From Longitalea arenae (GTDB lineage Bacteria > Bacteroidota > Bacteroidia > Chitinophagales > Chitinophagaceae), in NCBI RefSeq assembly GCF_016924755.1, contig NZ_JAFFJX010000001.1, positions 1,116,001 to 1,180,000 of the forward strand: 64,000 bases of DNA. Direction: 5' to 3'. Of this stretch, positions 18,066 to 28,267 are shown in pieces. Positions within the stretch are counted from its first letter, which is position 1, and every line of letters starts with the position of its first letter. The notes beneath the pieces were generated by a model. That model saw only the letters and a list, made by a program, of their open reading frames with translations. It was not told the origin of the DNA and made no database searches. Made by a program: the position numbers and the translations under genes.

Positions 18066-19100
18066 ATGCAAAAACCGGTTTTAGTTATTAAGCTTGGCAC
18101 TGCGGTCATCACCAACGAGGAGGGCGTCATCAGCCATACCATTATTAAAAAGGTAGCGGCTGAGATTGCTGCATTATTTGCAACGCACCGGGTGGTGCTG
18201 GTGTCGAGTGGGGCGGTAGGCAGCGGCAAAGTATATATTAAACACTATAAAGGCAGCATTACAGAACGCAAAGCGGCCGCAGCAGTAGGCAACCCGCTGC
18301 TGATCCAGTTATACCAAAAGCATTTTGCGAAGTATGATATTCCTGTAGCGCAGGCTTTGTGCGAACGGCACCATTTCAGCAACCGGTTCCAGTTTGTTCA
18401 ATTAAAAGAAACCTTTGAAGCATTCTGGCATAACGGCATTTTGCCCATTGTGAATGAAAATGACCTGGTAAGTAATGTAGAGTTGAAATTCTCCGACAAC
18501 GATGAGCTGGCGACCCTGATAGCAGTAGGTTTTGATGCGGAGACACTCATCATTTGTACCTCGGTAGGCGGATTTATGGATGATTCCGGCAACATCATGC
18601 CGCGCGTAGAAAAGATCGACAGCCGGGTGATGGGATTTGTACAAAGCGGCAAAAGCAGTCTGGGCCTCGGGGGCATGACCTCCAAACTCACTTTTACGCG
18701 GCTGGCAACATCCCTGGGTATCAAGGTCATCATCTGCGGGTTGAATAGAAAAGAACCTTTTTCAGAAGCCCTCGCCCATAAGAGCGGAACTACTTTTATG
18801 CCCCAGCCTTCGAACTTGAAAGCCCGCCAGAAATGGCTGGCCAGCGGTTCCATTACCCTGGGTACGCTTTCGGTTGACAAAGGCGCTGCCAAAGCATTGC
18901 TGCAACGCCGCAGTTTATTAACAGTGGGCGTAACGCATGTACAGGGAAAATTTGCAGCGGGCGAAGTTGTACAAATAAAAGACGAAGACGAAAACATCCT
19001 GGGCGTTGCCAAAGTAAAGCTCGATGCCAATGCCATCCGCGATGGCATTTCGCAGCGGAATGTACTGGCAGCCCATGCTGATGATATTGTAATTTTTTAA
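18066..19100 (+). CDS. proB: Glutamate 5-kinase
   Basis: A 344-residue enzyme that phosphorylates L-glutamate to gamma-glutamyl phosphate, the first step of proline synthesis. The amino-acid-kinase domain occupies about 1-255, with VLVIKLGTAVIT, VLVSSGAVGSG, IVNENDLVS and KFSDNDELATLIA. A C-terminal PUA domain follows (about 265-344: VDKGAAKALLQRRSLLTVGV). The ATG at 18066 removes 13 residues from a longer frame and places the kinase motif at the proper distance. proA follows after 11 bases, so the two form an operon. No proC is seen in the window. Confidence 0.96.
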   Translation: MQKPVLVIKLGTAVITNEEGVISHTIIKKVAAEIAALFATHRVVLVSSGAVGSGKVYIKHYKGSITERKAAAAVGNPLLIQLYQKHFAKYDIPVAQALCERHHFSNRFQFVQLKETFEAFWHNGILPIVNENDLVSNVELKFSDNDELATLIAVGFDAETLIICTSVGGFMDDSGNIMPRVEKIDSRVMGFVQSGKSSLGLGGMTSKLTFTRLATSLGIKVIICGLNRKEPFSEALAHKSGTTFMPQPSNLKARQKWLASGSITLGTLSVDKGAAKALLQRRSLLTVGVTHVQGKFAAGEVVQIKDEDENILGVAKVKLDANAIRDGISQRNVLAAHADDIVIF

Positions 19101-19111
19101 AAGAAGGCCTG

Positions 19112-20353
19112 ATGAACACCATACAACCATTGATAGTAAAGACCTGGAAAGCCGCCATCAACCTGCGGCAGGCGAGCGATAAACAATTGAAAGCAGTGCT
19201 GCTCCAGCTCGCCGATGAGCTGGAAAAGAACAGCAATGCTATCTTGAAAGCGAATCAGCTCGATGTGGAAAAGCAGGATCCTGCGAATCCGAAAGTCGAC
19301 CGTTTGTTATTGAACAAACAACGCATCGCCGGTATTGCCAACGCCATCAGGAAGATCAGCAAATTGCCTAACCCTTCTGGCAAAACGCTGGAAAAACGCC
19401 GCCTTGATAATGGTTTACTGCTTCAAAAAATCGCCGTGCCCCTGGGCGTGGTTGGTGCTATTTATGAATCAAGGCCGAATGTAACTTTCGATATAGCTGC
19501 CCTTTGTTTGCGCAGCCAGAACGGCTGTGTGCTGAAAGGCAGCAGCGAGGCAGATAATACCAACCAGGCAGCCATAAAACTGATAAAGAAAGTATTGAAG
19601 GCCAACGGTATTGACCCTGACTGTGTAACGCTGCTGCCTGCAGACCGGGAAACCGTACAGGAATTGTTCACAGCCACCAAATATGTAGATGTACTGATCC
19701 CGCGTGGTTCCGATTCCCTGATCCAGTTTGTAAGGAAGAACAGCCTGGTGCCGGTGATTGAAACAGGCGCCGGTGTTTGCCACGTATATGTGGAAAAAGA
19801 AGCCGCCATTAAAAAAGCGGTGAACATAGTAGTGAACGCGAAAGTATCGCGGCCATCCGTATGTAATTCGGTAGATACGGTATTGGTTGATGAACAGGTA
19901 GCGCCTCTTTTCCTGAAGCAGTTGCAACCCCTGTTCAATGAGCACCAGGTAGAAGTATTTGCCGATGCCAAAGCCTATAAATTATTGAAAGGATATCCAC
20001 ATTTACAAAAAGCTGCTCCGGAAGACTTTGACCGCGAATTCCTTAGTTTGAAATGCGCCATCAAAGTGGTAAAGAATATCGACGAAGCCCTTGAGCATAT
20101 CCGTGAACATTCTACCAAACATTCTGAAGCCATTGTGTCGAACAACAAAAAACATTGCGCACGTTTCTTACAGGAAGTAGATGCGGCTGCCGTATACACC
20201 AATGCTTCTACCCGTTTTACCGATGGAGAAGAAATGGGCCTGGGCGCTGAAATAGGCATCTCCACACAAAAACTACATGCGCGCGGTCCTTTTGCCCTGG
20301 AGAAATTGGTCACGGAAAAATGGCTGTTACAGGGAAATGGGCAAATAAGGTAA
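19112..20353 (+). CDS. proA: Gamma-glutamyl phosphate reductase
   Basis: A 413-residue NADPH-dependent reductase of the aldehyde dehydrogenase superfamily that converts gamma-glutamyl phosphate to glutamate semialdehyde. Diagnostic segments are VPLGVVGAIYESRPNVTFD, LRSQNGCVLKGSSEA, the catalytic-cysteine motif SRPSVCNSVDTVLV (about residues 248-261) and the C-terminal FTDGEEMGLGAEIGISTQKLHARGP region. It is the second gene of the proBA operon. A perfect eight-unit heptad array lies about 90 bases after its stop codon, just before the next gene. Confidence 0.97.
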   Translation: MNTIQPLIVKTWKAAINLRQASDKQLKAVLLQLADELEKNSNAILKANQLDVEKQDPANPKVDRLLLNKQRIAGIANAIRKISKLPNPSGKTLEKRRLDNGLLLQKIAVPLGVVGAIYESRPNVTFDIAALCLRSQNGCVLKGSSEADNTNQAAIKLIKKVLKANGIDPDCVTLLPADRETVQELFTATKYVDVLIPRGSDSLIQFVRKNSLVPVIETGAGVCHVYVEKEAAIKKAVNIVVNAKVSRPSVCNSVDTVLVDEQVAPLFLKQLQPLFNEHQVEVFADAKAYKLLKGYPHLQKAAPEDFDREFLSLKCAIKVVKNIDEALEHIREHSTKHSEAIVSNNKKHCARFLQEVDAAAVYTNASTRFTDGEEMGLGAEIGISTQKLHARGPFALEKLVTEKWLLQGNGQIR

Positions 20354-20443
20354 AACCAAACCCCTAAGGGAGCGCATAGCCCCCGGTTCCTGGTTGCCTG
20401 TTATAGGGTTTCAATGGCCGTAAGAGTAAGCGGTAATTGGAGA

Positions 20444-20499
20444 CCGGTAACTGGTGACCGGTAACCGGTAACCGGTAACTGGTAACCGGTAACCGGTTT
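20444..20499. repeat. Perfect eight-unit heptad array
   Basis: Eight consecutive 7-base units stay strictly in phase with no insertion or deletion. The consensus is CCGGTAA; two units read CTGGTRA and the last ends in TTT. This is the cleanest example of the heptad family in the window, and it lies about 70 bases before the hybrid sensor gene. Confidence 0.85.
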
Positions 20500-20570
20500 T
20501 TTGCGTATATTGTCATCGCAACAATTACTCAGTACTTATTAGTGATTTTGATTTTGACTGCGATTGCCTT

Positions 20571-23500
20571 ATGCTTAACCGGATACTGATATTAACGATC
20601 ACCTGCTTATTGAACCTCCTTGCTGTAATTGCACAACCGGTGCAATATCCTTTTTCACATCTCGATATTTCCAACGGATTATCCCATAACCAGGTCACTT
20701 CCATTCTCAAAGATGCGAGGGGATTTATGTGGTTTGGCACTGCATCGGGCCTGAACCGCTATGATGGGTATACATTCAAGGTGTTTCGCCACAAAGAGAA
20801 CGACTCCACTTCCCTCAATGACGATCTTATTGTAAAGATCCAGGAAGGGCCACATAATACCTTCTGGATCGATACCCGCAACGGACAATGCATTTTTGAT
20901 CCGGTTTCAGAAAAGGTCATCGCCGGCGCCACCGCATATTGCCGCCGGTTAGGGATACCGGCTGAGCCCGTTACTGCCATTGTAAAAGACAAACAGGGAT
21001 CTTATTGGTTTGCGCAGAACGGTCAGGGTATCACCCGGTATGATCCCGTTGCACATACGGTGAAACGGTTCCAACGCCAGCCGTTTACCGGGGCGGCGCA
21101 TGATGTCACCGGTATGGCCGTTGACAATGCCGGGATGGTATGGGTCATTTATACCGACGGATGGCTGGAAGCTTATAATGCGGCCTCCGGCAAAATCGTC
21201 TTCAGCAGAGGCGGGATCTTTAAAAATTCGGAGGCCAAACAGTACCGCTTGTTTGCCGATGCGGCCAATGACTTATGGATCTATACCCAGGTATATCCAC
21301 AGGGCGTCTGGTGTTATACTCCCCGCACCAATAAGCTGCTGCATTATGACCGCGATACCAAACCCACGCGATTAAACAATAACCTGGTAACCGGTATTCA
21401 TCAGGATAATAACGGGTTGGTCTGGATCATCACCGATCATGGCGGGGTAAACCTCCTGAACAAAGAAACAGGGACCATAAGCTATCTCAGTAATAAACCC
21501 GAAGACCGAAAGAGCATCAGCCAGAACAGCATCAATGCCATTTACCGCGATAACACGGGCATCATCTGGTTAGGCACTTATAAAAAAGGAATTAACTATT
21601 ACCATGAGAACATCATTAAGTTTCCCGTATACCGGCATTTACTGACCGATGCACGCAGTCTGCCATTCGACGATGTGAACCGTTTTGTGGAAGATGATAA
21701 AGGCAACCTTTGGATCGGCACCAATGGCGGTGGATTGATCTATTACGACAGAAGCGCCGGAAGCTACCGTACTTTTAAATATGACCCAAACAATGCCAAC
21801 AGCGTTTGCAGTGATGTGATCGTCAGCTTATGCATTGACCATAATAAGAAACTATGGATCGGTTCCTATTATGGCGGTCTCGATTGTTACGATGGGGAAC
21901 GGTTCATTCATTATAAACATGATCCCAATGATGCTACCAGTATTTCAGATAACAGCATCTGGGAGATCTACGAAGATGCCCAACAGCAACTGTGGGTAGG
22001 CACATTAAGTGGTGGATTGAACCGCTACCTGCCAGACATAAACGGGTTCCAGGCTTACCGCGAGGCGCCGGCTTCGCTGAACTCCAATTACATCGCCGCG
22101 CTGACGGAAGACCTGCAGGGAAACCTTTGGATCGGTACCGAGTCAGGCATTAATGTATTGAACAGAACAACCGGAAAATTTACCTATTACACGCACGATC
22201 CAAAGAACCCGCGCAGTCTGAGTAATAACAGTGTAACCGCTTTGCTGCGCGACAGCCGCGGCAATATATGGGCGGCTACGCGTAATGGATTGAATCTGTT
22301 CGACCGAACCGCGAATGCCTTCCGCCATTTTACGCAAGCAGATGGGCTGGCTGAAAATAATATCCTTACCCTGCTTGAAGATAATGCACATACACTTTGG
22401 CTGGGAACCACCAATGGCCTCTCCCGGGCCTGGATGCAAAAAGACGCAGCAGGCGTACTGCAGATCCAGTTCCGGAATTACGATGAGCGGGATGGGTTGC
22501 AGGGCCGCGAGTTCAACGAAAATGCAGCCCTTAAAACAAAACGTGGTGAAGTGATCTTCGGTGGCGCCAATGGATTCAATCTCATTAATCCGGAATCAAT
22601 CGCTCATAATACCGTAGTGCCCGAGGTAGTGCTCACCGATCTGCGGGTATTTGATAAAAGCCCCCAACCCGGTGAACTGTTCAATGACCGCGTGCTCCTG
22701 GCAACGAATGTTTCGGCCGTAAAGGAAATAACGCTGAAATACCATGAGAATATCTTTTCGCTGGAATTTGCAGCGCTTAATTATTCCAATCCCGAAAAGA
22801 ATCAATATGCCTATAAACTCGAAGGATTCAATGATGACTGGTTAATGACTGATGGCGCACACCGTACCATCACCTATACCAACCTTGACCCGGGCAAATA
22901 CATATTCCGTGTAAAAGCCAGTAATGGCGATGGTATCTGGAATGAGAAGGGAACGGCATTGGCCATTACGATACTGCCGCCGTTCTGGAAAACGGTTCCG
23001 GCATTTATCATCTATGCCGTGCTGGTAGCCGCTATTTTATTTGCAGCCCGCCGGCTCACTATTCAACGAGCGCATATGCGTTTTCAACTGGCGCAGCAAA
23101 AGAAAGAAGCAGAACGTATTCATCAGCTCGACCTGCTGAAATTGAAATTCTTTACCAACGTCAGTCATGAGTTCAGAACCCCCTTGTCACTGATCCTGGC
23201 GCCGGTAGAAAAAATGCTGAAACAAAACCAGGAGACGGAACAAAAGAAACAATACCAGTTGATATACCGCAACGCCCGCCGCCTGCTGGCCCTCGTAAAT
23301 CAACTGCTCGATTTCAGGAAGCTCGAAATGCAGGAACTGCGTTTATATCCTTCCGTGGGTGATATTGTTTCATTTGTAAAAGAGATCTCGCTCTCGTTTT
23401 CCGATATGGCCAGTTCCCGGCATATTCAATTCAGTTTTTCAACCGGTATCGATGCACTACAGATCTCCTTCGATCCTGATAAAGTAGAGCGTATCCTGTT

Positions 23501-24692
23501 CAATCTCTTGTCCAATGCATTCAAATTCACTCCCGAGTTCGGGACCATACAGGTGATCGTGGGCATGCAAAACGACAGTAACGACAAACTGAAGTCAAAT
23601 TATGTTTCCATAAAAGTGAAGGACAGCGGTATTGGTATTCCGCCCGAGGATCAGGAAAAGATCTTTGAGCGATTTTTTCAGCACGATGTCCCGGGCAGTA
23701 TTTTAAACCAGGGCAGCGGCATTGGCCTCGCCATTTCCAAAGAATTTGTACGCCTGCACCAGGGCAGCATTACGGTAGAAAGCGAACCGGGCAAGGGTAC
23801 CTGCTTTACGGTGCTGCTACCCGTAAGCGCTCCTGTTAATGAGCCGGTAACCGCCGCAACTGAAGAATTGCTGGCAGCAGCAGTGACAGAAGAACCGCTT
23901 GATCAAAGCAGCAGATCTTCGCGCAAAAAACCGGTTATCCTCATCGTTGATGACAATGAGGACATCCGGTTTTACCTCAAGGACAACTTGCGCCGGAATT
24001 ACATTGTGCTGGAAGCCGTGAACGGGGCAGAAGGGTGGGCGATCACCAAAAAACATCAGCCCGACCTGGTGGTCAGCGACGTTATGATGCCGGTGATGGA
24101 TGGACTCGAATTGTGCCGCACCATCAAACACGATAAGCAAACCTCACATATTGCAGTTATCTTATTGACCGCCCGTTCCGCAGCCGAACCCAAACTGGAA
24201 GCATTCCAGGCGGGCGCCAATGATTATGTGACCAAGCCCTTTAGTGTTGAAATGTTGCAGTCGCGCATCCGGAACCTGCTGGCCCAGCAGGAAGCCATGC
24301 GAAAGTTGTTCCAGAAGCAGGTGGAAGTAAATCCCTCCGAGATCAGTATCACGTCGGTGGATGAACAGTTCATCCGCCAGTCGATCGAGACCGTTGAAAA
24401 GAATATTTCAAACCCCGAGTTTTCGGTAGAAGACCTGAGCCGGGCTCTGCACATGAGCCGCGTAGCGCTTTATAAAAAATTACTGGCCCTCACGGGAAAG
24501 TCGCCCCTTGATTTTATCAAGACCATTCGTTTAAAGCGGGCCGCGCAATTGCTGGAGAAAAGCCAGTTATCTGTTGCAGAGATCGCTTATGAAGTGGGCT
24601 TTAACAATCCCAAATATTTCGCCCGCACCTTCAAGAAAGAGTTTGGCCTGCTGCCATCTGAGTATGCTGTGCAGAAATCCAAAATCAGATAA
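20571..24692 (+). CDS. Hybrid two-component system sensor/AraC regulator (HTCS)
   Basis: A 1373-residue one-protein signalling system that senses a carbohydrate in the periplasm and activates its polysaccharide locus. In order it has a signal peptide (1-22), about fourteen regulator-propeller repeats forming two beta-propellers (repeated WFGT/LWIGT-x-GLNRYD motifs, about 30-720), a Y_Y_Y domain (about 725-800) and one transmembrane helix (about 808-828). A histidine kinase follows (NVSHEFRTPLSL, H866; ATPase box DSGIGIPPED), then a receiver domain (SDVMMPVMDG, D1170) and a C-terminal AraC-type helix-turn-helix (VAEIAYEVGFNNPKYFARTFKKEFG). It lies directly upstream of the GH31-SusC-SusD genes, its likely targets. 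Confidence 0.97.
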   Translation: MLNRILILTITCLLNLLAVIAQPVQYPFSHLDISNGLSHNQVTSILKDARGFMWFGTASGLNRYDGYTFKVFRHKENDSTSLNDDLIVKIQEGPHNTFWIDTRNGQCIFDPVSEKVIAGATAYCRRLGIPAEPVTAIVKDKQGSYWFAQNGQGITRYDPVAHTVKRFQRQPFTGAAHDVTGMAVDNAGMVWVIYTDGWLEAYNAASGKIVFSRGGIFKNSEAKQYRLFADAANDLWIYTQVYPQGVWCYTPRTNKLLHYDRDTKPTRLNNNLVTGIHQDNNGLVWIITDHGGVNLLNKETGTISYLSNKPEDRKSISQNSINAIYRDNTGIIWLGTYKKGINYYHENIIKFPVYRHLLTDARSLPFDDVNRFVEDDKGNLWIGTNGGGLIYYDRSAGSYRTFKYDPNNANSVCSDVIVSLCIDHNKKLWIGSYYGGLDCYDGERFIHYKHDPNDATSISDNSIWEIYEDAQQQLWVGTLSGGLNRYLPDINGFQAYREAPASLNSNYIAALTEDLQGNLWIGTESGINVLNRTTGKFTYYTHDPKNPRSLSNNSVTALLRDSRGNIWAATRNGLNLFDRTANAFRHFTQADGLAENNILTLLEDNAHTLWLGTTNGLSRAWMQKDAAGVLQIQFRNYDERDGLQGREFNENAALKTKRGEVIFGGANGFNLINPESIAHNTVVPEVVLTDLRVFDKSPQPGELFNDRVLLATNVSAVKEITLKYHENIFSLEFAALNYSNPEKNQYAYKLEGFNDDWLMTDGAHRTITYTNLDPGKYIFRVKASNGDGIWNEKGTALAITILPPFWKTVPAFIIYAVLVAAILFAARRLTIQRAHMRFQLAQQKKEAERIHQLDLLKLKFFTNVSHEFRTPLSLILAPVEKMLKQNQETEQKKQYQLIYRNARRLLALVNQLLDFRKLEMQELRLYPSVGDIVSFVKEISLSFSDMASSRHIQFSFSTGIDALQISFDPDKVERILFNLLSNAFKFTPEFGTIQVIVGMQNDSNDKLKSNYVSIKVKDSGIGIPPEDQEKIFERFFQHDVPGSILNQGSGIGLAISKEFVRLHQGSITVESEPGKGTCFTVLLPVSAPVNEPVTAATEELLAAAVTEEPLDQSSRSSRKKPVILIVDDNEDIRFYLKDNLRRNYIVLEAVNGAEGWAITKKHQPDLVVSDVMMPVMDGLELCRTIKHDKQTSHIAVILLTARSAAEPKLEAFQAGANDYVTKPFSVEMLQSRIRNLLAQQEAMRKLFQKQVEVNPSEISITSVDEQFIRQSIETVEKNISNPEFSVEDLSRALHMSRVALYKKLLALTGKSPLDFIKTIRLKRAAQLLEKSQLSVAEIAYEVGFNNPKYFARTFKKEFGLLPSEYAVQKSKIR

Positions 24693-24879
24693 AGGAACAG
24701 CCTCCAGCCAGGAGAATAAGTGGTCAGTTATGGCTTCCCGGTTTGCAGATGGGTGGTCCACACATGTTTGAGTTTAAAACGCTCCCACGCAATCGGCATC
24801 TGGCGATTTGCCGCAATGCTGTCCATCGGTTCCCCCTTCGGGGTGATTAGGGCGCCCTTTCAGAAACTGCCCGGGGAGT

Positions 24880-25068
24880 TTAGTGTTTCTTCTTTTGATG
24901 TCCCGGTGCATAGTTTCTGGCCGATTTATCACCATGGATCTTCTTCGCATGCCCGGGCGGCATCTTGTGCACGTGGGTGGATTTTTTATGCACCACTACC
25001 GTCTTGCGACTACAAGCTGATCCGATCATCACGATCATTACTGCCAGTACCAAAAATTTGACCTTCAT
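24880..25068 (-). CDS. Small His/Lys-rich lipoprotein
   Basis: A 62-residue protein with a lipoprotein signal (lipobox IGSAC, Cys19). The short, very basic mature tail contains eight histidines and two related motifs, MPPGHAKKIHGDKSA and YAPGHQKKK. Similar small Bacteroidota lipoproteins with PPGQ..KK and APGQ..KK motifs occur widely and are often mis-named after quinol oxidase; the family role is unknown to me. Here Q is replaced by H in both motifs, which could favour metal or polyanion binding, an inference. It lies antisense in the gap between the sensor and the GH31 gene. Confidence 0.65.
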   Translation of the reverse strand: MKVKFLVLAVMIVMIGSACSRKTVVVHKKSTHVHKMPPGHAKKIHGDKSARNYAPGHQKKKH

Positions 25069-25318
25069 TCTTCGCGTATTATATTCTGGGAAATAAGTAT
25101 ATAAAAAACAATTATAGTGTTAATTCTTCTAATATGCAAGCCCAGTTTCCATTATACCATTATTATATTATCACAACATGTGCCCGCGCTGCGGGATTGT
25201 CAAATTAACATTTGTATCCCCATTTAAAAACATTTGACACCCGTTCCCGGCTGGCTATCCAATTAATTTTGAGCATACTATAAAATATCGTTTTGCCATA
25301 TCTCAAAAATTGGATTTC

Positions 25319-28180
25319 ATGAAGCTGCCGATCAAAACATTGCTTGTTGGTTTTTTTGCGCTTGTGCTTGTTGGATCAATTGTAATAATATCCGCCCAAA
25401 AACCTGCCCCCCGTGGTTTTACCAAACTTGAAGACGGGGTCATCGTCAAAGTGGAAAAGCCTTATGCTGGTGGAGCCGGAAATGTAAAGCTGCAGGTAGT
25501 GAACGATCAGATCATTCATGTAAGCGCCGCCGCCGGCGATACATTTTCTGCCACGGCCAGTTTAATGGCCGATCCAAAAAAGCGGAACCCCGCCTGGAAA
25601 CTGGAAGAAAAAGGAGACGAACTGATCCTGCAAACAGCTGTGCTCAGGGCCATCGTTTCGCGGTCAAGCGGCAACGTACGCTTTACTGATCTGAAGGGGC
25701 AGGTGATCCTGAAAGAAGTGCCCACGGCCGGAAGATCCTTCGTAAAACAAAAAGCCGGCGACAAAGCTACCTATTCCATTTCCCAGTCTTTTGAATCGCC
25801 GGAAGGCGAAGCCTGGTATGGGCTCGGCCAGCACCAGCAGGGCCTGTTCAATTACCGTGGCACGCAGGTGTCGTTGCTGCAACAGAATTCGGAAGTGGCC
25901 ATCCCGTTTATGGTATCCAACCGCAATTACGGACTGCTTTGGGATAACTACTCCATTTCCCGTTTTGGTGATTGCCGTCCGTTCGAACCCTTGCATACCT
26001 TATCATTGACTGGTGCAGATGGCTCCTCCGGCGCCTTAACGGCTACCTATTATTCCGGCAAAAACGCCGATAGTGTGTTTTTGCGGCGGAACGAAAGGGA
26101 GATCGATTATGAATTTATTCAATCCCTGTCAAAACTGCCGGCCGGTTTTCCCCTGCAGAATGGCCGGGTAGTATGGGAAGGAAGCGTTACCTCATCTTTT
26201 ACCGGCCAGCACAGCTTTTTGTTTTCCTCGGGTGGTTATTTAAAATACTGGCTCGATGGGAAATTGCTGGTGGATAAATGGCGCCAATGCTGGAACCCCA
26301 TTACCACCCTCGTACAGGCAAAGCTTGAAAAAGCAAAGAAATACCCGGTTAAGATAGAATGGATCCCTGATGGCGGCGAATCGTACCTGGCCATGAAATG
26401 GCTGAGCCCCATTCCCGACAGCAACCGCAATACATTTTCTTTTTGGTCAGAAGCTGGGGATAATATCGACTATTATTTCGTTTATGGCAGTAATATGGAT
26501 GAGATCATTGCCGGTTACCGCGAATTGACCGGCCGAGCCACCCTGCTGCCCAATTGGGCCATGGGTTTCTGGCAAAGCCGTGAGCGGTATAAGACCCAGG
26601 AAGAATTATTATCGGTAGTTAAGGAGTTTCGCCAAAGAAAGATCCCGCTCGACAATATTGTACTCGACTGGTTCTATTGGAAACCAGATCAGTGGGGCAG
26701 TCATGAATTTGATGCCAGCCGTTTTCCGAATGCGGAGAACATGATCAAAGACCTGCATGAAAAATACAATACGCATTTCATGATCTCCGTGTGGCCCAAG
26801 TTTTATACCGGTACGCAGCACTATGACCTCTTCAATGAAAAAGGCTGGTTGTATAAACAGAATGTATTGAACAATCAAAAAGACTGGGTAGGGTATGTGT
26901 CTACCTTCTATGATGCGTATAATCCGCAGGCGCGGGAACTGTTCTGGAAACTGATGAATGAGAAATTGTATTCCAAAGGCGTTGATGCATGGTGGATGGA
27001 TGCTACCGAGCCTGATGTTTTATCAAATACCAATATTGAAGAGAGAAAAAAACTCATAACGCCGGCGGTACCGGGTTCTTCCACCAGCTACTTCAACAGC
27101 TATGCCCTCGAAAATGCCAAAGGCGTATATGAAGGACAGCGGCGGACAAACGCATTGGACCGCGTATTTATTCTCACCCGTTCGGCATATGCCGGCATGC
27201 AACGATATGCTGCGGTTACCTGGAGCGGTGATATTGGCGCCCGCTGGAACGACCTGCAAAACCAGGTGGCGGCCGGGATCAATTTCTCCCTTTCCGGTTT
27301 ACCCTACTGGACCTCTGACATCGGTGGTTTTTCCGTAGAAAAAAGATTTGAAAATGCTACCGGCGCAAACCTCGATGAATGGCGCGAACTGATGACCCGC
27401 TGGTACCAGTTTGGTGCTTTTTGTCCTATCTTCCGCGTGCACGGACAATTCCCCTACCGCGAAATCTTGCACGTAGCCCCCGCTGATCACCCTGCTTACA
27501 AAAGCATGTTGTATTATAACCAGCTGCGCTACCGCCTCATGCCTTATATCTATACCTTGGCCGCACAAACCTACCATAATAATTATACGATCATGCGGCC
27601 ACTGGTGATGGATTTTCCGAATGACAAAGCGGTATTGAATATTGGTGATCAGTATATGTTTGGTCCATCCCTGTTGGTGAACCCGGTATATACCTACAAA
27701 GCGCGCAACCGTACGCTGCACCTGCCTGCGAATACCGGCTGGTACGATTTCTATACCGGCGTTTACCAGGCGGGCGGACAAAAAATAAATGCCGCGGCTG
27801 CTTATGAACGTATGCCGCTCTATGTGAGAGAAGGAAGTATTGTTCCAATGGGCCCCGATCTGCAATATACCGGTGAAAAGCCTGCAGACCCCGTCACGCT
27901 CTATGTTTATACCGGCAAAGACGCCGCCTTTACCCTGTATGAAGATGAAGGCACCAATTATAATTATGAAAAAGGCGCTTTTGCCAATATACCCATTAGC
28001 TGGAACGAAGCCAATAAAACATTGACCATTGGCAAACGGAGCGGTTCCTTCCCCGGCATGTTGAACAACCGCACATTTAATATCATGTGGGTATCAAAAA
28101 CGAAAGCTCTTACCCAAAACAACAAGCCGGCTGCCACTATCCGCTACCAGGGAGAATCGGTTTCGGTAACTATGAAATAA
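25319..28180 (+). CDS. GH31 family alpha-glycosidase with PA14 insert (alpha-xylosidase-like)
   Basis: A 953-residue exported enzyme. The N-terminal hydrophobic signal is about 1-27, followed by a GH31 N-terminal beta-sandwich. A PA14 domain is inserted at about 262-370 (GSVTSSFTGQHSFLFSSGGYLKYWLDGKLLVDKW), then the (beta/alpha)8 catalytic domain and distal beta-domains. The nucleophile is D561 in WWMDATEPD and the acid/base is D638 in TWSGDIGARW. A PA14 insert is characteristic of GH31 alpha-xylosidases such as Bacteroides ovatus BoGH31A and Cellvibrio CjXyl31A, which act on xyloglucan oligosaccharides. No backbone xyloglucanase is present in this window. The in-frame TTG at 25310 was rejected in favour of the ATG. 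SusC follows after 87 bases. Confidence 0.92.
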   Translation: MKLPIKTLLVGFFALVLVGSIVIISAQKPAPRGFTKLEDGVIVKVEKPYAGGAGNVKLQVVNDQIIHVSAAAGDTFSATASLMADPKKRNPAWKLEEKGDELILQTAVLRAIVSRSSGNVRFTDLKGQVILKEVPTAGRSFVKQKAGDKATYSISQSFESPEGEAWYGLGQHQQGLFNYRGTQVSLLQQNSEVAIPFMVSNRNYGLLWDNYSISRFGDCRPFEPLHTLSLTGADGSSGALTATYYSGKNADSVFLRRNEREIDYEFIQSLSKLPAGFPLQNGRVVWEGSVTSSFTGQHSFLFSSGGYLKYWLDGKLLVDKWRQCWNPITTLVQAKLEKAKKYPVKIEWIPDGGESYLAMKWLSPIPDSNRNTFSFWSEAGDNIDYYFVYGSNMDEIIAGYRELTGRATLLPNWAMGFWQSRERYKTQEELLSVVKEFRQRKIPLDNIVLDWFYWKPDQWGSHEFDASRFPNAENMIKDLHEKYNTHFMISVWPKFYTGTQHYDLFNEKGWLYKQNVLNNQKDWVGYVSTFYDAYNPQARELFWKLMNEKLYSKGVDAWWMDATEPDVLSNTNIEERKKLITPAVPGSSTSYFNSYALENAKGVYEGQRRTNALDRVFILTRSAYAGMQRYAAVTWSGDIGARWNDLQNQVAAGINFSLSGLPYWTSDIGGFSVEKRFENATGANLDEWRELMTRWYQFGAFCPIFRVHGQFPYREILHVAPADHPAYKSMLYYNQLRYRLMPYIYTLAAQTYHNNYTIMRPLVMDFPNDKAVLNIGDQYMFGPSLLVNPVYTYKARNRTLHLPANTGWYDFYTGVYQAGGQKINAAAAYERMPLYVREGSIVPMGPDLQYTGEKPADPVTLYVYTGKDAAFTLYEDEGTNYNYEKGAFANIPISWNEANKTLTIGKRSGSFPGMLNNRTFNIMWVSKTKALTQNNKPAATIRYQGESVSVTMK

Positions 28181-28267
28181 AAAGATCCATGGGCCGGCCT
28201 GATTGCATCGGGAGGCCTATTTATTTGTTACTGCTTTCATCATTATAAAATCGACTAATAATTGCAT

